A program made the translations under genes and the position numbers. Under the pieces are notes generated by a model. The model searched no databases. It was not told the DNA's origin and was given only the letters and a program-made list of their open reading frames with translations. Positions 18,434 through 26,592 of a stretch of DNA of 62,470 bases are shown here, in pieces. Positions within the stretch are counted from its first letter, which is position 1. The number at the start of each line of letters is the position of its first letter. The stretch lies in the NCBI GenBank assembly GCA_014762625.1, contig JABURQ010000024.1, forward strand, positions 1-62,470. The letters run 5' to 3'. Source of the stretch: Planctomycetaceae bacterium (GTDB lineage: Bacteria > Planctomycetota > Planctomycetia > Planctomycetales > Planctomycetaceae).

Positions 18434-19149
18434 AGCAGATAAAAGACTAATCTACCGTTCAGACCGTTTTCAACATCCAATCGGGTCCTTCCGGCCTGAT
18501 TGGGCAGATGCGGCTTCGCCATGGCGGATAGATCGTGCCTCACACCCATTTTTTTTGGGTTCTTATCCTTCCCCAAGCCGGCTCTGTTATGAAAAGATCA
18601 CAGCCGCCCACAGCTTCGTTTTCCGTCCATTGCTGATCGGATCGAGGGAGTACCTTCGAACCGGGGGAACCGCTCTTTTTCGCTTTTTGTTGAAATCTGC
18701 GAGCGTCGCACTTAACTCACAGCACAGAGGAACTGACCACAGATTTGATCCAGTTCCCCCCCCCCGTTTCTGTCACAAAACTGTAAAGTGTCTTTGCCCC
18801 GATTGTGCGTACATCCAACAACCGGCAGTTCTCTCTAGCCCCTGATTTCATAGGGGTTTACGGCCATTTCAGCAGGTACACACTGGGGGTGGGAGCATAC
18901 CTCACAACTTTGTCACAATAACCACTCCCGCAGCCGCAAGAATCCGCCGTCAAAAAACGAAGGGGAGGGATTGGAGTCTCGTCTTTTGGTAAGTATGTAA
19001 GAAAAAGGTAATATTCGTATCTCACTGCTATTACTTTACTTACGACACTTTCCCACAACTTACTTACTTTTCTTGTCAACACTCGCCGTGAAAACCGCAT
19101 ATACTTTACTGTTGACACGTGTCAACACCCGATGTAATACTCTGGCGTA
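18434..19149. other. 716-base non-coding segment of the island
   Basis: The largest gap in a compact island. It contains a 9-bp hairpin (18479-18504, arms CCAATCGGG/CCTGATTGG), ACCCA-T8-GGGT at 18546-18562, a run of ten C's (18756-18765), and an AT-rich stretch 18990-19075 with several TTACTTAC/GTAAG units, then the promoter of the HicA-like pair. Two open frames here look spurious. It could hold the replication origin used by the RepA-like protein, regulatory sites or a small RNA. Confidence 0.45.
19111..19140 (+). promoter_or_regulatory. promoter with palindromic operator for the HicA-like pair
   Basis: TTGACA (19112-19117), exactly 17 bases, then TAATAC (19135-19140): a near-consensus sigma-70 promoter. 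The -35 box is embedded in the perfect 16-base palindrome GTTGACACGTGTCAAC (19111-19126), and a half-site GTCAACA recurs at 19075. A start site near 19147 would leave only about 3 bases before the ATG, so the message may be nearly leaderless. Binding of the downstream HTH protein here would give autorepression. Confidence 0.75.
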
Positions 19150-19398
19150 ATGTCCAGACCGCGTCACAATAACAAAAATATCGAGAAAGCACTCGCATAC
19201 GCTGAGTCAGCGGGATGGAGGGTGGAAAAGGCAAAAGGGAAAGGACATGCATGGGGCAGAATCTATTGTCCATTTAGCTCCAGAGAAGGTTGTATCATCT
19301 CTGTTTGGTCTACCCCAAGAAATGCAGAGAACCATGCGAGGCACATAGTCAGAAAAATTGACTTATGTTACCACGAGGGGGATGAAGACTATGAGTAA
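19150..19398 (+). CDS. HicA-like small protein, putative toxin
   Basis: 82 residues. NIEKALAYAESAGWRVEKAKGKGHAWGRIYCP and ISVWSTPRNAENHARHIVR fit a small alpha-beta-beta-beta-alpha fold like HicA toxins, with the His of GHAW at the catalytic-like position. In my recollection this family is regularly followed by an HTH protein like the next gene. No ribosome-binding site precedes the ATG, and the promoter lies about ten bases upstream, consistent with a leaderless transcript. Toxic activity is inferred from context only; a HicA-type role would be mRNA cleavage. Confidence 0.6.
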   Translation: MSRPRHNNKNIEKALAYAESAGWRVEKAKGKGHAWGRIYCPFSSREGCIISVWSTPRNAENHARHIVRKIDLCYHEGDEDYE

Positions 19399-19990
19399 TG
19401 AAACATTGAATCAGGAATATGAATTCACTTTGGTAATCGGCAACATCAGCGAGATTACTTGTGAGCTAGAAGATAGGCTGTTCGAAGCTGGATGCGATGA
19501 CGCCACCATCAGCATGCAGCAAGGTCGAGTATACATTACCTTTTCCCGACGAGCCGAATCTATCGAGTCAGCTATTTTAGATGCCGTGAAGTCTGTTCGC
19601 ATGGCTAAAATTGGCGCCAAGATACTTCGCATCGATCAATGCGATCTCGTTACGCAAGCTGAAATCGCCAGGCGCATCAGCAGGTCCCGACAAGTCGTGA
19701 ATATGTACATCTCTGGAGAAAGAGGCCCCAAGGGGTTTCCCCCGCCAGTATGTAATATCACGGACGAATCATCGCCTTTGTGGTATTGGTGCGAAGTAGC
19801 TGGCTGGTTGTTCGAAAATCAAGTCATAAGAGAAGAGGATTTGCACCAGGCACAAGTTGTCGCAATTCTAAATTGCATTCTTGAATTGTCATACAAAAGA
19901 AATATGGCCGCAGAGGAAACTGATAAATTTATGGAAGAACTTTGCTTGTGCAATTCAGAAGACTGTGAACAAATACCAGCGACTGCATAG
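19391..19990 (+). CDS. HTH protein, putative antitoxin/repressor of the pair
   Basis: 199 residues. The N-terminal half (EYEFTLVIGNI...ACDDATISMQQGRVYITFSRRAES) resembles a small beta-rich partner domain; the middle has a helix-turn-helix, VTQAEIARRISRSRQVVNMYI, followed by FPPPV and LWYWCEVAGWL. The ATG at 19391 overlaps the previous gene by 8 bases and has GAGGGGG about 10 bases upstream, implying coupled translation. The likely role is to neutralise the HicA-like protein and repress the promoter through the palindrome at 19111-19126. Confidence 0.7.
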   Translation: MSNETLNQEYEFTLVIGNISEITCELEDRLFEAGCDDATISMQQGRVYITFSRRAESIESAILDAVKSVRMAKIGAKILRIDQCDLVTQAEIARRISRSRQVVNMYISGERGPKGFPPPVCNITDESSPLWYWCEVAGWLFENQVIREEDLHQAQVVAILNCILELSYKRNMAAEETDKFMEELCLCNSEDCEQIPATA

Positions 19991-20011
19991 AGACATCCTT
20001 TTCTGTTGTTT

Positions 20012-20218
20012 TCAATCTTGAACAAGCTTTACCATGTTGGCTTGGACTTGAGCGGGCAGAGTCGGCCAAGCGTCTATGATGCATTGAAGCCGGCTGTCAA
20101 ACTGGCACGAATCGGGATCAACTGCACCGGATTCTGCAGCGCCTGAATCGGGCGATTGCTGTAAGTCAATGCTCTCACAGTCGGTTACAGAATCCGCTTC
20201 GACTCCTCTCAGCCGCAC
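20012..20218 (-). other. detached integrase C-terminal segment at attR
   Basis: A minus-strand open frame starts in the attR core (RLRGVE, the same codons as in int at attL) and runs 61 more residues to a stop, including IIDAWPTLPAQVQANMVKLV, a motif I associate with planctomycete integrase C-termini. Joining the repeat copies on the circular island puts this segment in frame behind int, giving a 476-residue integrase. In the integrated state it has only a GTG at 20216 and is probably not translated. Confidence 0.7.
20198..20217. repeat. attR core
   Basis: Exact copy of the last 20 bases of tRNA-Leu (12706-12725), marking the right end of the island. Confidence 0.92.
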
Positions 20219-20230
20219 TCTTTATCTGAC

Positions 20231-20276
20231 AAGCACTCATGGCGGTCGCTCACCAAGCAGGGGGGCCGTGCTTTTT
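20231..20276 (+). terminator. probable original tRNA-Leu terminator, now displaced
   Basis: AAGCAC (20231-20236) pairs with GTGCTT (20268-20273), with inner GGC/GCC pairs, followed by a T-run (20272-20276). It starts 14 bases past attR, where it would follow the tRNA if the island were absent. Confidence 0.55.
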
Positions 20277-20380
20277 GGCTGTTGGAACCGCATGGACCGA
20301 AATTTTACTGACCGAACAGTGCAAGATTCTGATACAAAGGTGCGAGTATCTGGACGCGATTGTCGTGGCGAAAGGCTCGA

Positions 20381-22066
20381 ATGCTCCCCTCGAAAAATGA
20401 GAACCGGTCTTTTTTGCTGTTCCTGATCGCGGTGCTCCTGATACGCGGCGTTCACATCTGGTGGATTCCGTCGTTATTGACCGGCATGAATCCCGCGTTG
20501 GCCGTCTGCTCGAAGGAAATGAGTACCTCGGGATTGGATGCCCTGAACACCATGATGCCTCCCTTGCCGAGTCTTTTGTTGTCGATCCCCTCAATGCTTC
20601 TCGACATCCCGCCGGGAAGGCTGATCGATGCAGCCGCCCTCTTCCTGAGTCTCGCCCATGCGGCAGCCTTCTGGTACTGGCTACGCAGCCTGCAACTCTC
20701 TCGTCGGGTGGAACAAGCGACATGCCTGATCTTTCTGTTTCTGCCGATGCACAACGGTTACGACGGCCTCGACAGTCTGCAAACGCTGCTGGCGGGAACG
20801 GTGTTCCTCGGATTGATCGCGGTCGTCAATAGAAGTCAGAAAAAATGGAACCCAAGAACGGCGTTCTCTCTCCTCACAATGGCTGTCCTGCTGCCGCTCA
20901 TTCGAGCCGAGTATCTCATTTTCGTGCCGTTGTTTTTGGGGCTCTCTTATCTCGGATCTCGAATCAGCGCCGGTTCCAACGAGGGAGAGTCCGTCAAAGC
21001 GGCGGCGTGTTGCATCGCAGGATTGCTCGCCGGTTTTGCGATCGACTGGAGTGTGAGAGAGTGGAAGGATGACGGACTGGTCGATCTCCGGGCTCAATAT
21101 GCGTGCTGGACGTTCCTGGACGGCATGCCGTCCGCCTGGCTCAGTCCGGAGGATGATTCCGAGTTCGAGCGACGCCTGGTCGGCGTCCGGAAATTCGGCC
21201 CCCCTGCCGAATACGATTATTCGTTAAAAAAAATGATCCTCGCCCATCCCGGACTCACCTTCGCCAAGGGGGTGCTCTCGATTCCTCACTGGCTGTTTCA
21301 ACTGGGAGGACGACTGCAGATTCTTCCTCTGCCGGCCGCTTTGCTCGCGCTGTTGGGATTCGTTCGACTCACCTGTCTGGGGCGTTCGCTGAGACACCGT
21401 TTTTTAACCTGGCATCTGGTCAGCCTCATCCTGGTGACATTGCCTCTGGCGGGATTCATGCTGAACGCCGAATACATGCGACCGTCTTATCCGGCGATGT
21501 GCGTATTCATCGCGTATGGAATTTTGGGACTTGCCGGGATTGTTCATCACATGATACGGCGATTCCCAGGGCGAAAATCGACTAGCGCGAGCTTCCTGCT
21601 ACTCATAGTCTGTGTGGGACTGGAGTTTTGTTATTTTTATTCTGATGCGCACTACCCCGATGTTCCCGTTCTGGTACCGATCATCAGGAAAGCGGATGCA
21701 CTTCTGCAAGCAAACAACTCGCGCAAAGTGCTGATGGATCCCTATTCCGCCCCCATCGACTCCGCCTCGCGAGTTCATTGGCAAAATCGCGTCTGCGTTC
21801 GGAACAGGAATCGCGAGATTGCCCCCCCCTCGACATTGCCGCCGCAACCGGTCGATGTGATGGAGCTATACCAGAGTTGTACCCTTGATCTGGAGGGACC
21901 GGTGGCTGTTTTTATCTGGACGCGTGGCACGTCCCTCGAAGACTTGAGTCCACTTGCGATCCGCTGGGAGAAGATCGGATTTCAACTGATTGACTCGGCA
22001 GTGGTCAATAGCTCCCGCCAACAATCATGGTCCGTAGGTCTCTATCTGCTGGAGAAACGGGATTGA
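20381..22066 (+). CDS. multispanning membrane protein, GT-C glycosyltransferase-like
   Basis: 561 residues. About ten hydrophobic segments are visible (for example around 7-25, 75-100, 130-150, 165-185, 300-325, 340-365, 375-395, 410-425), with a soluble C-terminal part. The topology and first-loop layout resemble polyprenyl-phosphate-dependent GT-C enzymes of the ArnT/PMT type, but the acidic first-loop pair cannot be assigned with certainty. AAAGG lies 6 bases before the ATG at 20381. It is the first chromosomal gene right of the island. Sugar transfer to a lipid or protein on the outer face is inferred. Confidence 0.6.
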   Translation: MLPSKNENRSFLLFLIAVLLIRGVHIWWIPSLLTGMNPALAVCSKEMSTSGLDALNTMMPPLPSLLLSIPSMLLDIPPGRLIDAAALFLSLAHAAAFWYWLRSLQLSRRVEQATCLIFLFLPMHNGYDGLDSLQTLLAGTVFLGLIAVVNRSQKKWNPRTAFSLLTMAVLLPLIRAEYLIFVPLFLGLSYLGSRISAGSNEGESVKAAACCIAGLLAGFAIDWSVREWKDDGLVDLRAQYACWTFLDGMPSAWLSPEDDSEFERRLVGVRKFGPPAEYDYSLKKMILAHPGLTFAKGVLSIPHWLFQLGGRLQILPLPAALLALLGFVRLTCLGRSLRHRFLTWHLVSLILVTLPLAGFMLNAEYMRPSYPAMCVFIAYGILGLAGIVHHMIRRFPGRKSTSASFLLLIVCVGLEFCYFYSDAHYPDVPVLVPIIRKADALLQANNSRKVLMDPYSAPIDSASRVHWQNRVCVRNRNREIAPPSTLPPQPVDVMELYQSCTLDLEGPVAVFIWTRGTSLEDLSPLAIRWEKIGFQLIDSAVVNSSRQQSWSVGLYLLEKRD

Positions 22067-22255
22067 GAGTTATCATCGTCCATGCTGAGATGATTATCGT
22101 CAGGCAGAACACTAGAGGCTTTCCGACCGCGGGCTAGGTCAGGAACCTGATCTTCCACACAATTCGATTGACCGGGAAAAAATACAAGCTAACGTTTTTT
22201 TAGCTTGAAAGGATCATGTTTCTGACTGATCGATCACTCTCAATGGCCAAGTCTC

Positions 22256-22471
22256 ATGTTCACATCTCTCTCTCAACGACTGCGAAATCTGCTTCGGGAT
22301 GAAAGCGGTCCCACGGCCGTTGAATACGCCGTCATGTTGGCGTTAATCATCGTCGTCTGTATTCTCTCGATTCAGGCCATCGGAACGAGCACAAGTAGCA
22401 CCTACTCGACAATTAATAATGCTTTGGATCCCAAGACAGACGGGAACCCTGATGGCAACGGACAAATTTAG
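22256..22471 (+). CDS. Flp family type IVb pilin
   Basis: 71 residues. A short basic leader ends in DESG, followed by PTAVEYAVMLALIIVVCILSI, the signature of Flp/Fap pilins cleaved by prepilin peptidase. The mature protein would be about 50 residues. No tad/cpa secretion genes are nearby, so the pilin is solitary here and must use machinery encoded elsewhere. The leader region has the inverted repeat AAGCTAA/TTAGCTT (22186-22206), which may be a terminator-like or regulatory hairpin. Function in surface attachment is inferred from the family. Confidence 0.88.
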   Translation: MFTSLSQRLRNLLRDESGPTAVEYAVMLALIIVVCILSIQAIGTSTSSTYSTINNALDPKTDGNPDGNGQI

Positions 22472-22613
22472 AGCAGCTTACATTTTTGGGGAAATGGTCA
22501 ACCGGGTCATTTTTTGCTTGATCGCAAGCTTCCGCAGATCCAATATTCAGGTATAGAACTTCCCCTCTTCAGTCTGAGCCCCATCTTCTATGATTGGCTG
22601 TGGGAGAATCGTC

Positions 22614-22835
22614 ATGAATGCATTCAGATGTGAAGAAGTAAAAACACTTCCCAAGATGACGCTACGAGGGAATAGTCGCACAACACTCGAACTGCGAAGC
22701 CGCTTCAAATTTACGCATTTCTCGTTGGAATTCGAGGAGTCACTGCCGGACGGCCTGCTCCAGGTCTCCGAAGATCTCTTCACAGAGATGAATAACTATC
22801 TAAGCAGCCAGGCAGAGCCCTTAGGAGCTCTCTGA
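22614..22835 (+). CDS. possible small hypothetical protein
   Basis: 73 residues, not recognised. GGGAG lies 7 bases before the ATG, and the sequence has ordinary composition (MNAFRCEEVKTL...FEESLPDGLLQVSEDLFTEM). There is no signal peptide or membrane segment. It ends 85 bases before the convergent glycosyltransferase gene. It may equally be a chance frame in the intergenic region after the pilin. Confidence 0.35.
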   Translation: MNAFRCEEVKTLPKMTLRGNSRTTLELRSRFKFTHFSLEFEESLPDGLLQVSEDLFTEMNNYLSSQAEPLGAL

Positions 22836-22920
22836 ACAAGTTGCGTAGGCCCGCTTGAACCACCACGGTGAGACTTTCCAGAGCTCAACTTCGAATTGAA
22901 GGCGGCTCACCTCACATCTC

Positions 22921-24204
22921 CTAATGACGGGGAGTGTAAGAAATCCATCGCAAGGCTTCCTGCAGATGGTCCTCGAGAATCTCGTAACTGAAATACTGAC
23001 GCGCGGCCTGGTAGTTATACTCGACCATGTCACTCGCGTATTGCGAATCTTCGAGAACGCTTCTGACCTGATCGACCGTCGCGTCGGTTAGAAATCCATC
23101 AAAGACGATCGGGCTGACGCCGCTGGGTTCAATATCAGTGCGGTAGATCGAATAGCGATTGCAGATAATGGGACAACGGTAGTAAATCGCTTCCAGAAAC
23201 GCGTTTCCAAATCCTTCGATCTCCGATGGATAAGTCACCAGATCCGCTTGTGGATAAACATCGTGAATCGTAAAGATTTTGCGTCCCTCCGCCGTCCTGC
23301 CGCGACGGTCTGAAATCCGATCAGATGCAAAGATCACTTCGACGTTCATCATCTCGGCAAATTCGCGCAGGTAGTCGGCGTATTCTTTGCCCTCATCGCC
23401 GATATCGTGGCTGATCACGAGTTTGGCGCGAGGGTCGTTTAATCGCCGGATCAGTTCGATCGAAATTTGAATCGCTTTCCTGGCGACGACGCGCGTCGGT
23501 TGCAGGATGAGGTGGTCCTCTTCCGAGAGGCCGAGTTCTTCCCGAAAGGAGTTGGCGTAGTCATCGGGCGGCGAAGGAGGATTCTCAAAATCCATGACGT
23601 TCGGAATCCGTCGCGTCGGGAGACCGATTCGACGGCTGAAGTTTTCCGCGGCGATTTGATTGATGACGACATGGTGAATCTGTCGCAGAGGAGGCGGAAA
23701 GGCGGCAGCCAGAAAGTCGTCGATACAATTGATTCGAAAACGTTCGCGTTCCCAGGGAAGATCGTGATGATGAGCCAGGCAATCGATCCCTGTTTGCTGA
23801 ATCATTTGCAATACCGCAATTCCGAGAGGAATATTCATGGGGATCGAGAGAGAATTTTCCGCGATGAGCAAATCGGGCTGAAAACGCTCGACGGCTTGTT
23901 GCAGTTTTTTTCGAATCTTTCCCGAAGTCCCGATGATCTGATTCGTCAACTCCTCCGTCCTGACCTGCGTCCCGAAGGCGCGCGTACGGATGTCGAGAAT
24001 CTGCGGGTGATTCAGATGAGCCTCCTCGATCAGGAAGGTTTTCTTCTCGTCCCGATCGCACTCCCCCGCGATAAAATAACTGTCAACTCCGAGTCGAGAG
24101 AGGACCTCCGTCCATTTTTCGATTTCCAGAGAAACGCCGTCCGTCCCCGCAATACGCGTCGAAACAAAAGCGACAGATTCTATCGGTTTCACCGGACGTT
24201 GCAC
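22921..24204 (-). CDS. GT4 family glycosyltransferase, mannosylglucosylglycerate synthase-like
   Basis: 427 residues in the GT-B fold. The nucleotide-sugar domain has QPTRVVARKAIQISIELI, a Rossmann segment and the retaining GT4 signature SEIEGFGNAFLEAI (E-x7-E), followed by YYRCPIICNRYSIY. The N-terminal domain begins VAFVSTRIAGTDGVSLEIEKW. The pattern around TDGVSLE and NRYSIYRTDIEP reminds me of mannosylglucosylglycerate synthase, a compatible-solute enzyme, but no partner gene is adjacent. The start is a GTG with GGAG about 9 bases upstream. Confidence 0.82.
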   Translation of the reverse strand: MQRPVKPIESVAFVSTRIAGTDGVSLEIEKWTEVLSRLGVDSYFIAGECDRDEKKTFLIEEAHLNHPQILDIRTRAFGTQVRTEELTNQIIGTSGKIRKKLQQAVERFQPDLLIAENSLSIPMNIPLGIAVLQMIQQTGIDCLAHHHDLPWERERFRINCIDDFLAAAFPPPLRQIHHVVINQIAAENFSRRIGLPTRRIPNVMDFENPPSPPDDYANSFREELGLSEEDHLILQPTRVVARKAIQISIELIRRLNDPRAKLVISHDIGDEGKEYADYLREFAEMMNVEVIFASDRISDRRGRTAEGRKIFTIHDVYPQADLVTYPSEIEGFGNAFLEAIYYRCPIICNRYSIYRTDIEPSGVSPIVFDGFLTDATVDQVRSVLEDSQYASDMVEYNYQAARQYFSYEILEDHLQEALRWISYTPRH

Positions 24205-24678
24205 GACCGCCCTCTCCTCTCATTCAGAAATCATGCCCCGGCACCGACCCTGGTTCGTTATGACAGCGGCTCAAGCTTTCTTGGAACTTCGTGTCGCGTC
24301 TCGTTGCAACAGCAACCGCAAGTATCCTGGCCACCACCGGGGATAGCCCTAAAATTCCCACATATCGTCCCGCTGATCAACCCACGTTTCTGAGACGCTC
24401 ATCGGTGAGCGAGAATTCCTCGCTTATCAGACAAAGCGTATTCCTGTGGAAGACCTCGTCCAGAGCCGGCGATTCGAGTTGATCGAGGGAAATTGACTCT
24501 GGAAAACCCCGATCGGGAACGCGATAAAATCTTCAAATTGTGACCGGGATACGGTCCAATGAATGCAATCAGCCCTGGAACGAGGTACTGCTACTGCGAG
24601 CGAATAATGCCCCTTGAGAACTTTCAGTTGAGTTCTCCTTTCAGTCACTGAAATCAACGATGAACGAAAGAGAGATTG
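24205..24678. other. intergenic, divergent region
   Basis: 474 bases between the divergent glycosyltransferase and methyltransferase genes. I see no RNA gene, repeat or strong promoter; short frames here look spurious. Confidence 0.45.
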
Positions 24679-25390
24679 ATGGCGGACACTCAAGATCAAA
24701 CTTCCGGCGACGTCCCCCCAGGAACAAACTGATGTTCTACGCGTCCTGCAAACCAAGGAACAAACGCGAGCTTATTACAATAAAATCGCTCGCGTTTACG
24801 ACCTGCTCTCGGAAAGTGCGGAGCAACCGATGCGCGATCTGGGACTCAAAATGCTCGACGCGTCCTCCGGTCAGCGGATTCTGGAAATCGGTTTCGGCAC
24901 GGGTCATTGTGTCGTGACGTTGGCTGAGGCGGTCGGCCCCGACGGCCAAGTTTTTGGAATTGACCTTTCTGACAAGATGCTGGAAGAAGCTCAAAAACTT
25001 TGCGACCAGAAAGGAGTGGCGGCTCGCGTGAACCTGACGCAGGGAGACGCTTCCCATTTGCCCTATGAAGACGAATCGATGGACGGTCTCTTTATGAGTT
25101 TTACGCTGGAACTTTTTGACACACCCGAAATTCCCGCAATTTTGCAGGAATGTCGACGGGTCCTGAAACCGGGAGGACGTCTGGTGAATGTGAGTGTCAG
25201 CAAAGAAGGAGCACAGGGAGTCGCCGTCAAGGCGTACGAATGGCTGCATCAACATTTTCCGAATTTAATGGACTGCCGCCCGATTCACGCTGGGAAAGCG
25301 ATCGAAAACGCCGGTTTCACAATCGAACAAAGCAATATCGACCATATGTGGGTTCCGGTGGAAATCGTGTCCGCCAGGAAGCCATCCTGA
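24679..25390 (+). CDS. class I SAM-dependent methyltransferase with apparent frameshift near its start
   Basis: The methyltransferase frame contains AYYNKIARVYDLL, motif I LEIGFGTGHCVVTLA, motif II FGIDLSDKML and RVLKPGGRLV, a typical Ubi/Menaquinone-type methyltransferase domain of about 205 residues. In this frame there is no ATG before 24830, which would remove part of the fold, and a stop lies at 24677. A good start (ATG 24679 after GAAAGAGAG) opens MADTQDQTSGDVP in another frame and ends at 24732. Losing one C from the six-C run at 24714-24719 joins the two into one continuous protein. It is a sequence error, a natural mutation or slippage. Confidence 0.7.
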
Positions 25391-25502
25391 TGGAATTGCT
25401 CGTAACGGATGTCACTTGTCGTCTGTGATCGCGGAGACCATCACACTCACTCATATCACCCCCGTTCCACATTCCCAGACATTCAATCCCTGCGAACAAA
25501 CC

Positions 25503-26456
25503 ATGCCTCACAGAACCTTTCGAGTCAGCACCGATCGCCATCTGGAAACTTGCGACATCAAGGAGGTCGGTCATGGAGAAGGGCCTTACTGGCTGGTGCT
25601 GGAACAGCGTGAAACCAAGAAGGTCCACGAATTGCTGGAATCGCTCGGCTTACCGGCTTTGGCGATTGAAGCCTGTCTGGAGCCAACATACTCGGTAAAT
25701 CTGCAAGCCTACGAACATTCCCTATTCATCGGATTCCCCGTCAGTCTCGCGTGGAATTCCGAGCGCAGATCTCATCTTCGACTCGTCTGTCTCCCCGGCA
25801 TCATCATCACGATCCAGGAGAAACCGCTGCCGACTCTGGAACACATGATCTCACAATATCAGGAGAGCCTCCGATTCCACGCCACCGGCAACTCATCGAT
25901 TCTCTATCAGATTCTGGACCATCTCATTGATGACGACATGGCCCAGACGTTGCGTACTCGGGGACAACTCGATCGAATCGAGGGGCTGATCGATGAGGAG
26001 GATTTCGACGAACTCTCGCCACAACTTGTACTGTTGAAGCGTCGGTTGATGAGACTGAGCGCCACTCTCGAAGACCAACTCTACTGCTTCAGCGCTCTGC
26101 AAACGATTGAATCGGAATCGCTCTCGGTCGAAGGGCTTTACGACTATTTTCGAGATGCGATTTCGCATCTCGAACACGCCTCACGTTCCATCAGCCGTCA
26201 GTTATCACGACTGAATGCGATCCAGCAGGAGTTGCAATTAAAAATGCAGGACAAAACGAACGACCAACTGAAGCTGCTCACCATGATCTCGACAATTTTC
26301 CTCCCGCTGACGTTGATCACCGGAATCTACGGCATGAATTTTCGACACATGCCGGAACTGCACTGGGACTTGGGATATTACGGCGTCCTCGTGGCGATGG
26401 GGGGAATTGCCGGTGCCATGCTGTGGAGTTTCCACCGTCGAGGCTGGTTTGAGTAA
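25503..26456 (+). CDS. CorA/ZntB-type divalent metal transporter
   Basis: 317 residues. A long acidic cytoplasmic N-terminal domain with extended helices (about 150-250) is followed by two C-terminal membrane helices; the first ends in the pore signature YGMNF (G-M-N) and the second ends near the C-terminus, which is RRGWFE. That layout defines the CorA family, transporting Mg2+ or, in ZntB members, Zn2+. The start MPHRTFRVSTD was chosen for family fit; the ribosome-binding site is weak, and a TTG at 25416 is possible. The gene follows the methyltransferase by about 110 bases. Confidence 0.88.
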   Translation: MPHRTFRVSTDRHLETCDIKEVGHGEGPYWLVLEQRETKKVHELLESLGLPALAIEACLEPTYSVNLQAYEHSLFIGFPVSLAWNSERRSHLRLVCLPGIIITIQEKPLPTLEHMISQYQESLRFHATGNSSILYQILDHLIDDDMAQTLRTRGQLDRIEGLIDEEDFDELSPQLVLLKRRLMRLSATLEDQLYCFSALQTIESESLSVEGLYDYFRDAISHLEHASRSISRQLSRLNAIQQELQLKMQDKTNDQLKLLTMISTIFLPLTLITGIYGMNFRHMPELHWDLGYYGVLVAMGGIAGAMLWSFHRRGWFE

Positions 26457-26592
26457 GCAGGAGCTGTCTCGGCTTGAGCGACAGGATTTCACAACCGTAA
26501 GTTTTCGTCAAATCGCACCACAACTTCCCCGATCCCAATTAGTCTTCGAAACTAGCTTCGAGAGAAAAGAGACCGTTCGTTCTCGATAACAC

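Noticed and set aside
18555-18845. 96-codon plus-strand frame in the island's non-coding block
   Set aside because: Runs through a homopolymer tract, has no ribosome-binding site and looks compositionally random.
18858-19118. 86-codon minus-strand frame before the HicA-like pair
   Set aside because: Would cover the promoter and repeats; sequence is unlike any protein I know.
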